Origin: Mactromeris polynyma | Taxonomy: Eukaryota; Mollusca; Bivalvia; Venerida; Mactridae | Length of the DNA: 64,000 bases | Assembly: GCA_032209605.1 (NCBI GenBank) | Contig: JASFXZ010000026.1 | Location: 5,084,001 to 5,148,000, forward strand | Reading direction: 5' to 3' | In this document: one piece after another, positions 35,856-49,400 of the stretch | Position numbering within the stretch: the stretch's first letter is position 1 | How the letters are laid out: each line of letters opens with the position of its first letter | Position numbers and translations under genes: made by a program | Notes under the pieces: generated by a model | The model's database searches: none | The model's input: the letters and a program-made list of their open reading frames with translations, nothing else | Told to the model about the DNA's origin: nothing

Positions 35856-36189
35856 CTAATGCATTTCCAAAATTTATATGAAAGCTGCTGTCCCAGGCAT
35901 TCATAAACGCCAAGTTGCGTGTCTGCCTGCGATACAACTAAGTAGCTAAAAAATATCACAAGACAATAAATGAATTATGTCATAACAACAACACGTCACA
36001 GATTAGTTTTTGGTGTATGTCATAATGAAGTTCACTCACTTACATCTATTCACTCAAAATAACAAGATGCAATCTTTCATTCACTTTTCATGGACACTTG
36101 CTTTTAATAATATCAATAAATTGCATCATCGACAATTAGACCATTATGTTTCATGACGTATGGTTGTAAACGAGTTTTCAATGACTGAC

Positions 36190-36570
36190 TTGGTTTGAAT
36201 TGGGGTGGTTTTGGAGCAACTCCGCCCGCTACGTGTCCGAAGCTTAAATGTCAAGGTCACACTTAGACGTCAAACGTCAAATGTGGGTCTAACACACAGT
36301 GTCCGCAGTAATTTATTAGGGGATTTTCAAATTATTTGGCACATTGTTCACCACACAAGACCCCTTTTTGCAGCTCAAAGGTCAAGGTCACACTTAGAGG
36401 TCAAACATAAAAAATGGGTATTAAACATCTAGTCCAGAATGTAACACTGTCAATTATTCATGTATTGGGGATTTACAAATTACTTTGCGCAAATGGTCTC
36501 CATGATGAGATATTGTGTCACGCATTAGACCCGTACTCGTAGCTCAAAGGTCTTGGCCAAATTTAGTAAC
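36190..36570 (+). repeat. Dispersed repeat D, locus 2
   Basis: Three units are marked by 'gtcaaggtcacacttaga' near 36250 and 36381 and by 'agctcaaaggtcttgg' near 36540, with 'ggggattttcaaattatttg' between them. It belongs to the same family as 34625-34930. No ORF is supported. Confidence 0.75.
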
Positions 36571-37030
36571 GGTATTCTTTTACTCTCTTGACAATTTACG
36601 GGCTCGCCATGTTGCCCTTGTGCATCTAGTTTGTGTATTGGTAGTATATATCCTCGCCATATCTCTGGAAAATAACTATTATCAAATTATTAATTAAATA
36701 AATGAAGTAAATATTTATGAATTTGTTCTGTATTATACTTAACAATCATTAAGAGTTAGATTAAGTTGCTACAAGGAACGCCACAGACACATGACAATGT
36801 CTAATTCAGCTGACTTACAACTATGTAATATTTCACATGACATGTATATATCTGTTTATTTAATTTCTTAAGTTAAGCAAACATATTCTTAATCTCAATA
36901 TTTGAATGTATGTCATTAAACTGGATGATGTCTTCATCTGGTTGAAAAAAGACATTCTGACGAGTTTTTTTAAAATGCACATGTACAATATTATAAAACT
37001 GATCTAAATATAAATTCACATATTCAACAT

Positions 37031-37243
37031 TATGGTTCGAATCCCGGTAGGGGTCTGTTCTGATATGGCCAGTTGGTGAGCCGCCAGCTAGTTAAATAAT
37101 GGTTACCGTGTGCCTACCTGCCTGGTGCCTTTCATTAAAAGATAGGAATCGCGAAGTAAATGTGCTCAGAAAGTAGGTGTCTCATAAGTCAGAAATGGCT
37201 GGCCCTTTAAATAGGGGTGACACTATAATAAATAAACACTTCA
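37031..37243 (+). mobile_element. tRNA-derived SINE, family 1, 5'-truncated copy
   Basis: It begins exactly at box B (GGTTCGAATCCCGGTAG), with box A missing. It then follows the copy at 18868-19115 closely through 'gccagctagttaaataatgg', 'cataagtcagaaatggc' and the 'ataataaataaacac' tail. Compared with that copy it carries an extra 'gctcagaaagtagg' segment. Confidence 0.85.
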
Positions 37244-38935
37244 CTATAAATACATATATACAGCTATGTTTGATGTTGTGTTCACATGTTGCTGTCCATC
37301 AACTTACATCTCAATCTAAACAATGAGTAGAAATAAGCCAGTGTGGTAGCCTACACAGTAAACACTAAATAAGTTCTAAGAACCACAGCTCTAGTACCCT
37401 GGTCATATTGACCGAACGTTGGAGGCCCACATCATACCTGTATAATTGTGGTAGTGAACAGTGGTACCCAATTTAATTTAAAAACCTACCCATGACTTAG
37501 ACATGGCTTTGGATATGCGGATGATAACAACATAGTAGATGTCATATTACGTTATTTAAAAAAACGTGTAAAAGCTACAACTAACAAACAATTTGAAGCC
37601 GTTGTATAGTTCTGCTCCGTTTCGTGTTTGATAGTTTTGTAGTCCCGTGGTATTAGCAATATCTCTCATTTTATGCTTTATTTTATGTCTGCTCCTTTTT
37701 CGTGATTTTGTACCAAACATGTGTGAAGAGGTCATCTTTTACGAATGCGTTATTCTCTGTGCTATTCTTCGAACCCACAATTTTACGCAACAAATATAGT
37801 AAACACACCAATTCAGTAAGAGCATGTTTCACTAGAACAGTTTGGAACAGTGTGGCAGTGCTATCTACGTAATACAACACAAGGAAAGCTTATGTCCAAT
37901 GTTTTCTTAAGCATTTGTCATTACAACCTGAGTTACGTTAGAAATGATGCTAACCGATTAGTTAAAAGTATTCCGTTTTTCTCAGCTTTGTAATCTTCAC
38001 ATTCTTTCGAATACTGTATTTTTGCTGGCACACTTGCCGAAGAAATCTCATACGTGTAGGGCTCGCTTTTCAATGTAGGGATCTCTGCTATCACTGACAT
38101 TGTATAGCAGCATTCAGTTATCTCGTCTTTTTATCTTTTGAATTTCTTTTTGTTTTCAGATATTGAAATTGTTCTGGTAATATATTTGAACAATTAACGT
38201 AGTGTTGGTTGTTATATAAAATACAACTTTGATACAATAAATACACGACTGTGTTTTACCGTCAATTATCTGTGCCTATTGACAACGTTAACTGTTTGTT
38301 TGTGAAACACTGCAATTGACCCGACATAAATAATATTCTGTTCATCCGAAACAGTATTTCGTATCATAAATATAAACGGTCATAAAACCAAACAAAAACG
38401 ACAAAAAATGCAAAATTTTAATGCACTTTGATTTACCGTTTGTCCGTACGACCGCAGTAAATCATTTCCGTGCGTCCGTCCGACGTAGGTTGATGTCGCT
38501 CATATCTAAAAGGGTATTTTATCTTTAATTTAACAACGCATTAGATTAACAAAATGTAGATCAAATTCATACACCCACGAATGTGTTTGCGTTGAGTGAT
38601 GTTTTTATAGAAATGATGCAATAAAGCACCACGAGAATCAATTGTATTAATGAAAAACGACCATTTTGTGTAATAATATCGATGTGAATGAAAATACCAT
38701 GACGATGTTGACTGGTCGAAGGGAGGCAATCATTGTAGTCATGAAAACGTATACTGTAAAATCATTTAAGTTAGCTCCCTAAAGGAGCCTGGTACTAAAT
38801 AAAGATTTGATACCTAATAACGTTTTGACAAAAGTTAACTTTATTCAGTTAGAATGTGCTATATGTAGCTAAGTATGAAAATCAATGATATCAGACCGGA
38901 ACAAATGAGAAAAATGCATGTAAGAATATGGCAGA
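37244..38935. other. AT-rich intergenic sequence
   Basis: No supported feature was found. The ORFs here are short and lack recognisable motifs. Confidence 0.4.
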
Positions 38936-38939
38936 ATAT

Positions 38940-39375
38940 GGACGTTTGTTATTTATATCGTTAAGTTGGGTTATTTTTGCCGAGGATATTAAAAATACAC
39001 AGGAATTTAAAACACATATTTTGTAAACGATTAATCACTCCTTCACTTGGGTCTGGGAGACTTATCATTACATGATTAATCTTTGGCAAAGTCAGTGTTT
39101 TTATGCTAACATTGTTTATATTGGAGTTGATATTCTTTTAGTCCACGATGTAAAAAGCCTTTCAATTTCAATGATCTTTTTGTAATTAAGTAATTTTATT
39201 TCGCTTAAATTTGTTGATAAAGTGACTCCCAGTAAATCAAAAGCATTTCGTTCCCATTTTAAGCCTAAATCTGGGCATAAGGTATCGCTATTGTCCTTCT
39301 GAGAACCAATCCAGACTGCTTTTGATTTGTCAATGTTCAGGTATACACCAGAGATTTAAGCATATAGAAGTAAAT
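38940..39375 (-). pseudogene. Non-LTR retrotransposon fragment: RT domain, C-terminal part
   Basis: The minus strand reads ...SGVYLNIDKSKAVWIGSQK..., LKWERNAFDLLGVTL and KIIEIERLFTSW, then after a stop TLPKINHVMISLPDP. These match the thumb/connection part of LINE ORF2, just past the FADD motif ('SGL-xN-xDK-xxxWIG' and 'F-LLG'). Stops and frameshifts break it near 39110 and beyond. No 5' or 3' end of the element is present. It aligns in pattern with the copy at 44.8 kb. Confidence 0.75.
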
Positions 39376-41035
39376 GATGCTTAATAACCAGTTTATGTAT
39401 CTGTATAACTGGAACATAGGTATATACTATTGTATCGTTATAATTCGAACTTAATTCATAAACCAAACTAGTTTCCTCTATGTACTACATATACACTCAT
39501 GATTAATACTTGAATATACTCTATATTGCACGGTGCTAATTAAACTAAAATTAGTATATATCCACTATCATGTATTCAATTAATGGAATGTATCACAAAA
39601 AGGGGAACTTGTTTCCTATTTCATAGGTCTTATTGCTAAAAGATCATGTATAATGATGCTCACACTTTTTGTATAATTAGCCAAATAATACTTACTTACT
39701 GTGTATATGTGATTGTATGCGTAACGGTTAATTGTTGATTTGCAAATATATTTGATTCTATGTAATGGGTTATGCGCATTGTATCTGTTAGTGTAAAGAA
39801 ATTCGTATGTGGGAACATGACATTGGACAATAATTGTAGTATGCCATTTTCCGACATACGGAATTTTAAAACAATGGCAGTTATTTCTTTACTATTTTTA
39901 TTCTTAATTATAAATTATTAGGTGTGATTATGTTGTTAAAATACTTGATCAAAACAAGTGTAAATTTATGACAGTTTTATATGCATACCAGTTTTTCAAA
40001 ATCTAATTCTGAAGTACTAATTGTATGTACACAAGAACTCTTGCTGTACTAATACTACTGTGTTACACAAATGGATTACTTCCCTTTTACCGATCAAAGT
40101 GTATATAATTACGTAAGTCCGCGTGATTGAACCATGCAACCTGGCAGGGCCTACTGCTGTCTAAAGCAAATAATCAATATCATATATATTCTTCAAATCC
40201 CTCATACTTTGGAGGTGTGTAAATCAGTTTAATCAATTACTCGTGCCGGTCTAAGTTAGGCGATAAAGTTTTGCTGCTTACTTGAAGTTCGGCAATCAAC
40301 GTTACATGGGAACATCTCAAGGGATGAATAACATTTTTTTTGTGACCAATTGATTCAACAAATATGTTGCTATCCTTTATCTAAATGAAAACTTAAAGTT
40401 AATAAAATTATAGTTTTTGATAATAATGGTATATCATAACCCATTGATATGCCCACATTCATTGTATATACAATATTTTATTCGTTTGAACAGATCCATA
40501 ATATAGGGTGACCATCATTGAGGTACTTAAGTTCGGTATTTTGGCTATGTATTAACTTCCTGATATGCCTTTTGTCAAGTACTAGACCTTGACACGGGAG
40601 AACAGTCAAAGATAACATTTGATAAACAACGACTATACATGTTATATTTAACAAATCCGCCGACATTGAACATGACATGCGATGTATTCATGTTAAACTA
40701 GGAAGTACAAATAAACTAGACAGTACAACTGTACGACAAGTTGAGTTTTAATCAAGAAAATGTGTTTGTCGGTCAGTAATGGATTAAAATCAAGTAATGA
40801 AACAATTTGCCACGTACAGAAGGGGTCGGTTTTATCGCACATTTTGATTGCATCCTCTTAATTGAGTATGAAACATGGTATTACTATCTATGCTCTTTTT
40901 TCAAAAGAAATTTATCACATGTGTGGTGTCAAGTATTATGTAAATGATATTGGACAACTGTAAAATGCCATTTCCGACATACGGTGTCAATACTACATAA
41001 ACCGTATCTGTCACAGTTCACAGCTGTAAGCCATA
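39376..41035. other. AT-rich intergenic sequence
   Basis: No gene was found. A short block ('atgccatttccgacatacgg' type) occurs at 39840-39865 and again at 40965-40985, so a small dispersed repeat is present. Confidence 0.4.
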
Positions 41036-42015
41036 TTACAGTATAAATTATATACGTTAATTCGTACAGAATATATATTTGCGAGATTTATAACTCATAT
41101 TATATAACATTTTGAAAAAATTTCGTCCGTCAACGCGTTTTGCAATAAAATTTTAAAACCACTAAAATCGAAAGTTATCAACTTAAACAGGTATATATAC
41201 GTAAATTCGTACAGAATATATACGTGCGAGACTTATAACACATAGTATGTAACATTTTGAAACAAATCCATCCGTCAACGCGTTTTGCAATAAAAATCGC
41301 CAAACGTGCATGTATTATGTCTTAAATAATAATACAAAAAAATATGTGACACCACACTCATATAACTCATATAACTCATATAATATAACAATTAGACGAG
41401 AATCATTTTCAACGCATTTTGCAATAAATATTTAACATCCGTCAACGCATTTTGTAATAAAATTTTAAATCGCTAAAAACGCACGTTCCTTAAACAGTCG
41501 TATATATGTATAATCGTACACAATATATACGTGTGAGACTTATCACTCATATTACATTTAGAAAGTTTCATTCGTTAACACGTTTGGTAATAAAAATTCA
41601 AAATCGCTTAAACCGCATGTATCCTGCCTTAAACATGTATATATATGTATGTCAAATAATACAAGAAATATATGTCCGACACATATAACTCATAGTACAT
41701 AACACTTACACGAGATTTTTTTCCTACGCATTTGGCAATAAAGATTTCACATCATTCAACGCCGGCCTTTTTGCATTAAATCGCTAAGACCGCAAGTGTG
41801 ATATTTCAAACATGTATATATGTAAAATCGTACAAAATATATATATGCGACACATTATCCAACGATTTTGACTGTAATCCAACTAGTTGCGTGTGAATTG
41901 TTGTATCAATTTGTTTTGTTGTATTATAGTACAAAAAACATGTGTGCGACACATATCACTCATACTACTTTCCAAAACAAGGTTGATTATCAACGCATTT
42001 TGCAATGAAACATTT
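41036..42015. repeat. Satellite B, about 146-bp units, locus 1
   Basis: The units share 'attcgtacagaatatatacg', 'gcgagacttataac', 'gtcaacgcgttttgcaataa' and 'aaatcgctaaaa'. 'aattcgtacagaatatat' occurs at about 41058 and 41204, a step of 146 bp, and more diverged units follow to about 42010. The same satellite reappears at 51955-52375. The 'tttgcaataaaa' motif resembles a polyadenylation signal but here it is part of the repeat. Confidence 0.88.
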
Positions 42016-43080
42016 TCCATAAGTTTGCCTGATAGCCGCCACATGATGATCGCATGGTCATCAAGCGAGCGTCGTATGATCTTATAGCCACCGCGCGGTA
42101 CCTGTAAGGCGGCAATAAGGTAGCAATGGGCCTAGGCTGTCACCACATGACAGTGATTTAGCGGGAATTTAAAGCGAGTTGGGGAAATCATCACAAACAT
42201 ATTTAAATGGCTTCAACGACATTTTGTCTTATTCATGTATATCTATGTTCTACTGTGTTTGCCTTGGAAGCGGGGTCTTTTGTTATTTGCCATGTTCGTT
42301 TATTTGGGTAACGGTAGGATTGTGTGAGGTTGGATGTTCCTTTATACGAAGTTTAAACCCCAAAAGTATTTTGCCACTGACGGTACACAAGTCGGTACTA
42401 CTATATTTACTCATGTTTTATGTTTGTGTCTTATGTACCGTTTGGCATTGTAATTGTTTACACGCAATAAAGATGCTTTGAGTTTTGTGTGCAATACGTA
42501 TGTGGCATTTTCTGCTTGATTTGTTTCATTTGTGTTCGTAGACACTTTTATTCCTATCGTCAATTAACTTGAATATAAACTGAAGTGTATGTACATGCAT
42601 TTATATACTATACAGGTTCTTCCATGGCTTATAAGCAATGTCCTGCTGTGTGTGCCCCACGAAACTCTTGTCCAACGTATCTCCTGATCGGTGGCCATAC
42701 AGTATTCAGACTACATGTATATAGAAATGTATGTTAGCATGTACAATTGTGCATCTGGTACATATTCGTCCCTCTTCAGTCAGGGAAAACAAAATTATAG
42801 CATTTTGACTTTGTATCGCATGAAGTGCTTAATGCAACAGTTATGAGACTGCATTAATATACATCAGCCTATGAAGTTGTTCACGTAGAGCTTAGTGCCC
42901 CTCACCACCCAGGAAAACACTTAATATGGCCTTTTTCAGTAGAACATTAGCATTATGTCATTGGTTAGATACTGAGAGCAAGGTCAGTATAAGGCTGATT
43001 GTTCCTTCGTGCTGAATGATACACAGTCTGTCTGTTGTACGTAATAATTAATTACTTTTAACAATTAGTTACTGCCCACT
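42016..43080. other. Intergenic sequence
   Basis: No supported gene was found. The plus-strand frame at 42179-42481 starts at TTG and shows no family motif. Confidence 0.4.
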
Positions 43081-43259
43081 TAGTCAATGTATGTGTATGT
43101 ATTGGAAAACAATTACCATATAGCGTTTAAGTGTGAGGATAGATAGTTTCGATTTAAATCCCAGAATTTTTACTGACAGTTCCAAGGCTGTAAATCGCTG
43201 TATGTATTTCCTTTCCCAATGTGTAATTATTTTACTTGATATCGTGTTGATGATATTTT

Positions 43260-43478
43260 CTCCCCCCGTTCGGCCTATTGTTGCCAGCTGTTTTGACTTG
43301 TCCTGTGGTGTATCCCATCCATTAAATCCCACCGTTTGTCCTCATTAATTCTCCTAAGTTGTCCTTTATGGTCGGTCCCTGGTCCCTTGCGTATTTTTCC
43401 TTGCACCTCCTCAAATGCCTGATGTTTTATGAACTGCTGTTTTCCCGGTCTTATGTATGTGACGTTCCCTGTCGACAA
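43260..43478 (-). other. Unassigned coding-like stretch
   Basis: The minus strand is open over about 67 codons in a lysine/arginine/glutamine-rich frame (for example KGQLRRINEDKRWDLMDG). An overlapping frame continues the same region to 43084. The base composition is less AT-rich than its surroundings, which hints at former coding sequence, possibly of a mobile element. I recognise no family, and there is no ATG start. Confidence 0.25.
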
Positions 43479-43984
43479 TTACGCTCTCTTGAAATATGAC
43501 CACATTTGATATGTGGTGTGGTTAGTTCTCTTTAGACAATTACACATGATTGTGATGTAAGTGTAAACATGTCTACATTTGTATTTATATAATTGTGTAA
43601 GTTTCTCATTCATCATTTATATACATGTTGATCGAACTGAAATAGTTATATTGCAGAAACATGTAAGTAATAGTAATAATATAAACTTATATATTTTTGT
43701 TTTCCCTAAGTAGGCAGTATATTTTCATTTCTCCAATGTATAACTAAGACATGAATTATGACATTGCATAACTAATGATAAAATACTTTAATTGAATTGG
43801 AATTACACTACAATTGTTAATGTTAAATATGCTTTAACCAATGTAGCAACAATACAGGAAATACGGCCAGTTCTAATAGTTTACTTCAGATGGACCAAAT
43901 GCATATTTAATTAACATAAGGTGGCTGATCTATGAGTTAAAATTTACGGGCCGTCTTCATATGTTTGTGGTAAAACAGTGTAGA

Positions 43985-45653
43985 AGAAGAAGTTTTATTT
44001 CACATAGTTGCACACAATACAATTTTGAAATAGACCGTAATATAATTTAGTCCATGTTCAAAATAAAAACATGTACAGTTTTCATTAACATAATAAGCAG
44101 CAGTCAGTTTAAGATATTTAAATATACTTCAAATTTGCTCATCAAAGGATGATATAAAGGAAATAAATAAATAGTAAAATTATCGTTTTAAAGTACAGAT
44201 ATCGATATACCGTGTTGAAATAAACTTTCTGCTATAAATGCACATGCTTGTTTAGTACATTGTACATTTTGCCAATGATAATCATCTCTAAATTGAAGAT
44301 ATGTCTTACAAATTGATGAAAGAGATGGAATAAGTTGTAACAGGGAACACCACATATATTAAATACATAAGACAGTGCCTCCCCACACAGACATGTGTGT
44401 TGACAAAGATTACTATTAAATTCTGACATAAATCTTCTTAACCACGATCATTTCTTACTTTTCATGTATGCATACTAGATATTTATTAATATATGTTTAA
44501 TCCAACATATGTATATTTCTTTATAAAAAAAATCCCTTTTGACTGTTTGTGTCCCCTGCCAAATAAATTCATAAAACAATTGTTTATAGATTGATTAATT
44601 TTCGTCGGTGAATTTGGTAAAGACGTGAATAAGTGTGTTAATAGTGGCAATAGTACTTTTATTCCAATGTTTATTGCATTGCTTTATTAATTCTATCTGT
44701 TAATTAAAATTGAGCGGTATCATTTTTTTCTAAATCAACACGGAACTTTAAACCTAGTAATTTGAAAGATGTTTAATTATATTCTGGTTTCCATCTTGTT
44801 TTTATTGACATTGTACTATATTTGTTTGAGCCTATCCAACACATGATTCATCAAAGTTGACTTTTAATCCAGAGATTAAGGAAAATTGTGTAAAACTTTG
44901 AGAGTAGAATGTAAAGATTTTTCTCAACCTATTTAATAGTAATGAGGTATCGTCTGCAAATTGTTATCTAAAACAACATCTCTTTTATTTTGATACCTTT
45001 AACATTGTTTGTATTTCTTATCTTATGGCATGTATCTCAGCACATAAAATGAAGATAAATGGGCCTTAATGGATCACCTTTTCGGCCTCCACGACCAATA
45101 TTAAACAATTCTGAAAGGTAGCCATTTATTTGAAGCGCGGTTTGAATTTTATTAAGAATTAATGAAACCCATTTTAAACATTCGTCCAAATTTAAAAAAG
45201 TCAAAGTTTAATTTATTAATTCAAAAGAGTGGGTATCAAAAGCTTTCTGGAAATCAATTATCATTAGAATACTTAGGTATCCTATGTTTTTCTGTATAAT
45301 TCATTACATCATATAGTAAGCGAATATTTTCTGCCATAAATATACCATTAATGTACGGCCACCCTAATGAGAATGTAAATTTCGAATCATTTGGAACACC
45401 TTGGTCAATATTAATCCTTAGCATTTGTGTTAAACCTCTTACCTTACATGCAAAAGGTACGGGGTTCAATTCATTCAGCTCTAGATATTATCATAAAACC
45501 TCTCATCTTTTCCTGTCTAATTTGTTCTAGTTCATTATAGTGCCTGTACACATTCTGACCAAAGTTGGTGATGATTGGACACATGCTTCTAAAGTTATTG
45601 ACAGGACAAGAGCAAATACACGAGTATAAAATGGCATATGTCTTCAATGTCAT
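43985..45653 (-). pseudogene. Decayed non-LTR retrotransposon (LINE) ORF2, internally deleted
   Basis: In minus-strand order: a linker segment ending EQIRQEKMRGFMIISRAE (about 45653-45475); RT motif NGIFMAENIRLLYDVMNYTE (near 45300) with a following IDFQKAFD; NIGRGGRKGDP (near 45080); the catalytic QFADDTSLLL (near 44955); SGLKVNFD; SFKLLGLKFRVDLEKN; YEFIWQGT-like; and a C-terminal Cys-rich CLCGEALSYVF segment (about 44380). It ends at a 3' 'aaataaaacttcttcttcta' near 43990. Many stops and frameshifts separate these pieces, and the RT fingers appear deleted between linker and RT. The motif set is that of a non-LTR reverse transcriptase (established); L1/Tx1-like against CR1/L2-like is not resolved. 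Confidence 0.85.
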
Positions 45654-45659
45654 TCTGAC

Positions 45660-46440
45660 AATAAGGACGTAGCCTCATATCTCTATATGTAGTCCAGAAT
45701 GGCATCCTTTTTCATCTAATTATCTATGCAACGAAGTTTGCTTATGTCAAGTACATGTACATAGTTTTCTATTTCAAAAGAGGTCATATATATTCTATAT
45801 TCTACTAACTTTGGATTGTTTCACATTCATCAGGCAAACTTTGCATGTCTATATAGAAAATGTTTCGTTAAAACGCTGTATATATTGTTACGTATCTGGG
45901 ATGTATGTGCTGTCGTTTGCTGTTTTGTCACTGTTCTTATGCGTGTGAATGCTACTGTGTAATATTGATTACTAGGTAAATCTAATCAAAATGAATGTCT
46001 GAAAAACATTGTATCATAACACGTGTAAAGTGTGTATCTAGTTTATTGCAGGTTTAAATATATTTGGCTTATTAAAATAAAAAGCTCTTTATATAAAATG
46101 CATATAGTCTGTTTATTGAGATAAAATGCAATCGGTGAATATTTAGTTTAGTCAATTAACATTTCACAATGTTTCATTCTGCAAATTTCACAGTTAATAC
46201 GTTACTATTATATGAATAAGTGGTTTTCCACAGATATAGATTCAAAAGCCTTGCTAACTTAATGAATTGTAAATTCTAATTCCAACAATAAATATACTTA
46301 GGACAATTTCATGGAACACTTCAATCTCCTACGCAGTTATCTCCGCTTACATATGTCGGATACCTCTTCTATCACAATTTTTTCGTCAATATTTTGACGA
46401 ATTTTGTTTTTGTTATTTTCTAATTCGACATAACTTTGAT
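45660..46440. other. AT-rich sequence upstream of the 18-bp array
   Basis: No recognised gene or repeat. The frame of the array remains open upstream to a stop near 46270, without an ATG. Confidence 0.4.
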
Positions 46441-49400
46441 GATGTGGAGTTCATGGATGCTGTAATGTTCATTGATGATGTGGTGTTCATTGATAATGTG
46501 GTATTCATTGATAATGTGGTGTTCATTGATAATGTGGTGTTCATTGATGATGTGGTGTTCATTGATAATGTGGTGTTCATGGATGATGTGGTGTTCATTG
46601 ATGATGTGGTGTCCATTGATAATGTGGTGTTCATTGATAATGTGGTGTTCATTGATGATGTGGTGTCCATTGATAATGTGGTGTTCATTGATGATGTGGT
46701 GTTCATTGATAATGTGGTGTTCATTGATGATGTGGTGTTCAAGGATGATGAGGTGTCCATTTATGATGATGTGACCATTGATGATGTGGTGTTCATTGAT
46801 GATGTGGTGTTCATGGATGATATGGTGTTCATGGATGATGTGGTGTTCACTGATAATGTGGTGTTCATTGATGATGTGGTGTTCATTGATAATGTGGTGT
46901 TCATTGATGATGTGGTGTTCATTGATGATGTGGTGTTCATGGATGATGTGGTGTTCATTGATGATGTGGTGTTCATGGATGATGTGGTGTTCATGGATGA
47001 TGTGGTGTTCATGGATGATGTGGTGTTCATGGATGATGTGGTGTTCATGGATGATGTGGTGTTCACTGATAATGTGGTGTTCATTGATAATGTGGTGTTC
47101 ATTGATAATGTGGTGTTCATTGATGATGTGGTGTTCATAGATGATGTGGTGTTCATGGATGATGTGGTGTTCATGGATGATGTGGTGTTCATGGATGATG
47201 TGGTGTTCACTGATAATGTGGTGTTCATTGATAATGTGGTGTTCATTGATAATGTGGTGTTCATTGATGATGTGGTGTTCATTGATGATGTGGTGTTCAT
47301 TGATAATGTGGTGTTCATTGATAATGTGGTGTTCATTGATAATGTGGTGTTCATTGATGATGTGGTGTTCATTGATGATGTGGTGTTCATGGATGATGTG
47401 GTGTTCACTGATAATGTGGTGTTCATTGATGATGTGGTATTCATTGATAATGTGGTGTTCATTGATGATGTGGTGTTCATTGATAATGTGGTGTTCATTG
47501 ATAATGTGGTGTTCATTGATGAAGTGGTGTTCATTGATGATGTGGTGTTCATTGATGATGTGGTGTTCATGGATGATGTGGTGTTCACTGATAATGTGGT
47601 GTTCATTGATGATGTGGTGTTCATTGATAATGTGGTGTTCATTGATAATGTGGTGTTCATTGATAATGTGGTGTTCATTGATAATGTGGTGTTCATTGAT
47701 AATGTGGTGTTCATTGATAATGTGGTGTTCATTGATAATGTGGTGTTCATTGATAATGTGGTGTTCATTGATAATGTGGTGTTCATTGATAATGTGGTGT
47801 TCATTGATAATGTGGTGTTCATTGATAATGTGGTGTTCATTGATAATGTGGTGTTCATTGATAATGTGGTGTTCATTGATGATGTGGTGTTCATTGATAA
47901 TGTGGTGTTCATTGATAATGTGGTGTTCATTGATAATGTGGTGTTCATTGATAATGTGGTGTTCATTGATAATGTGGTGTTCATTGATAATGTGGTGTTC
48001 ATTGATAATGTGGTGTTCATTGATAATGTGGTGTTCATTGATAATGTGGTGTTCATTGATAATGTGGTGTTCATTGATAATGTGGTGTTCATTGATAATG
48101 TGGTGTTCATTGATAATGTGGTGTTCATTGATAATGTGGTGTTCATTGATGATGTGGTGTTCATTCATAATGTGGTGTTCACTGATAATGTGGTGTTCAT
48201 TGATGATATGGTGTACATTGATAATGTGGTGTACATTGATAATGTGGTGTTCATTGATGATGTGGTGTTCATTGATGATGTGGTGTTCATGGATGATGTG
48301 GTGTTCATGGATGATGTGGTGTTCATGGATGATGTGGTGTTCATGGATGATGTGGTGTTCATTGATGATGTGGTGTTCATTGATAATGTGGTGTTCATTG
48401 ATGATGTGGTGTTCATTGATGATGTGGTGTTCATGGATGATGTGGTGTTCATTGATGATGTGGTGTTCATTGATGATGTGGTGTTCATGGATGATGTGGT
48501 GTTCATTGATAATGTGGTGTTCACTGATAATGTGGCGTTCATTGATGATATGGTGTATATTGATAATGTGGTGTTCATGGATGATGTGGTGTTCATTGAT
48601 GATGTGGTGTTCATGGATGATGTGGTGTTCATTGATGATGTGGTGTTCATTGATAATGTGGTGTTCATTGATAATGTGGTGTTCATGGATGATGTGGCGT
48701 TCATTGATAATGTGGTGTTCATTGATAATGTGGTGTTCATGGATGATGTGGTGTTCATTGATAATGTGGTGTTCATTGATAATGTGGTGTTCACTGATAA
48801 TGTGGCGTTCATTGATGATATGGTGTATATTGATAATGTGGTGTACATTGATGATATGGTGTACATTGATAATGTGGTGTTCATTGATGATATGGTGTAC
48901 ATTGATAATGTGGTGTACATTGATGATATGGTGTACATGGATGATGTGGCGTTCATTGATGATATGCTGTACATTGATAATGTGGTGTTCATTGATGATA
49001 TGGTGTACATTGATAATGTGGTGTACATTGATAATGTGGTGTACATTGATAATGTGGTGGTCATTGATGATGTGGTGTTCATGGATGATGTGCTGTTCAT
49101 GGATGATGTGGCGTTCATTGATGATGTGGTGTTCATGGATGATGTGGCGTTCATTGATGATGTGGTGTCCATTGATGATGAGGTGTCCATTGATGGCGTG
49201 GTGTCCATTGATGGTGAGGTGTCCATTAATGATGTGGTGTTCATTGATGATGAGGTGTCCATTGATGATGCGGTGTCCATTGTTGATGAGGTGACCATTA
49301 ATGATATGGTGTTCATTGTTGATGAGGTGACCATTACTTATGTGGTGTTCACTGATGATGAGGTGTCCATTGATGATGTCGTGTCCATTGATGATATGGT

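Noticed and set aside
42179..42481. 100-codon Cys-rich hydrophobic ORF
   Set aside because: It starts at TTG, no family is recognised, and it sits in AT-rich intergenic DNA.
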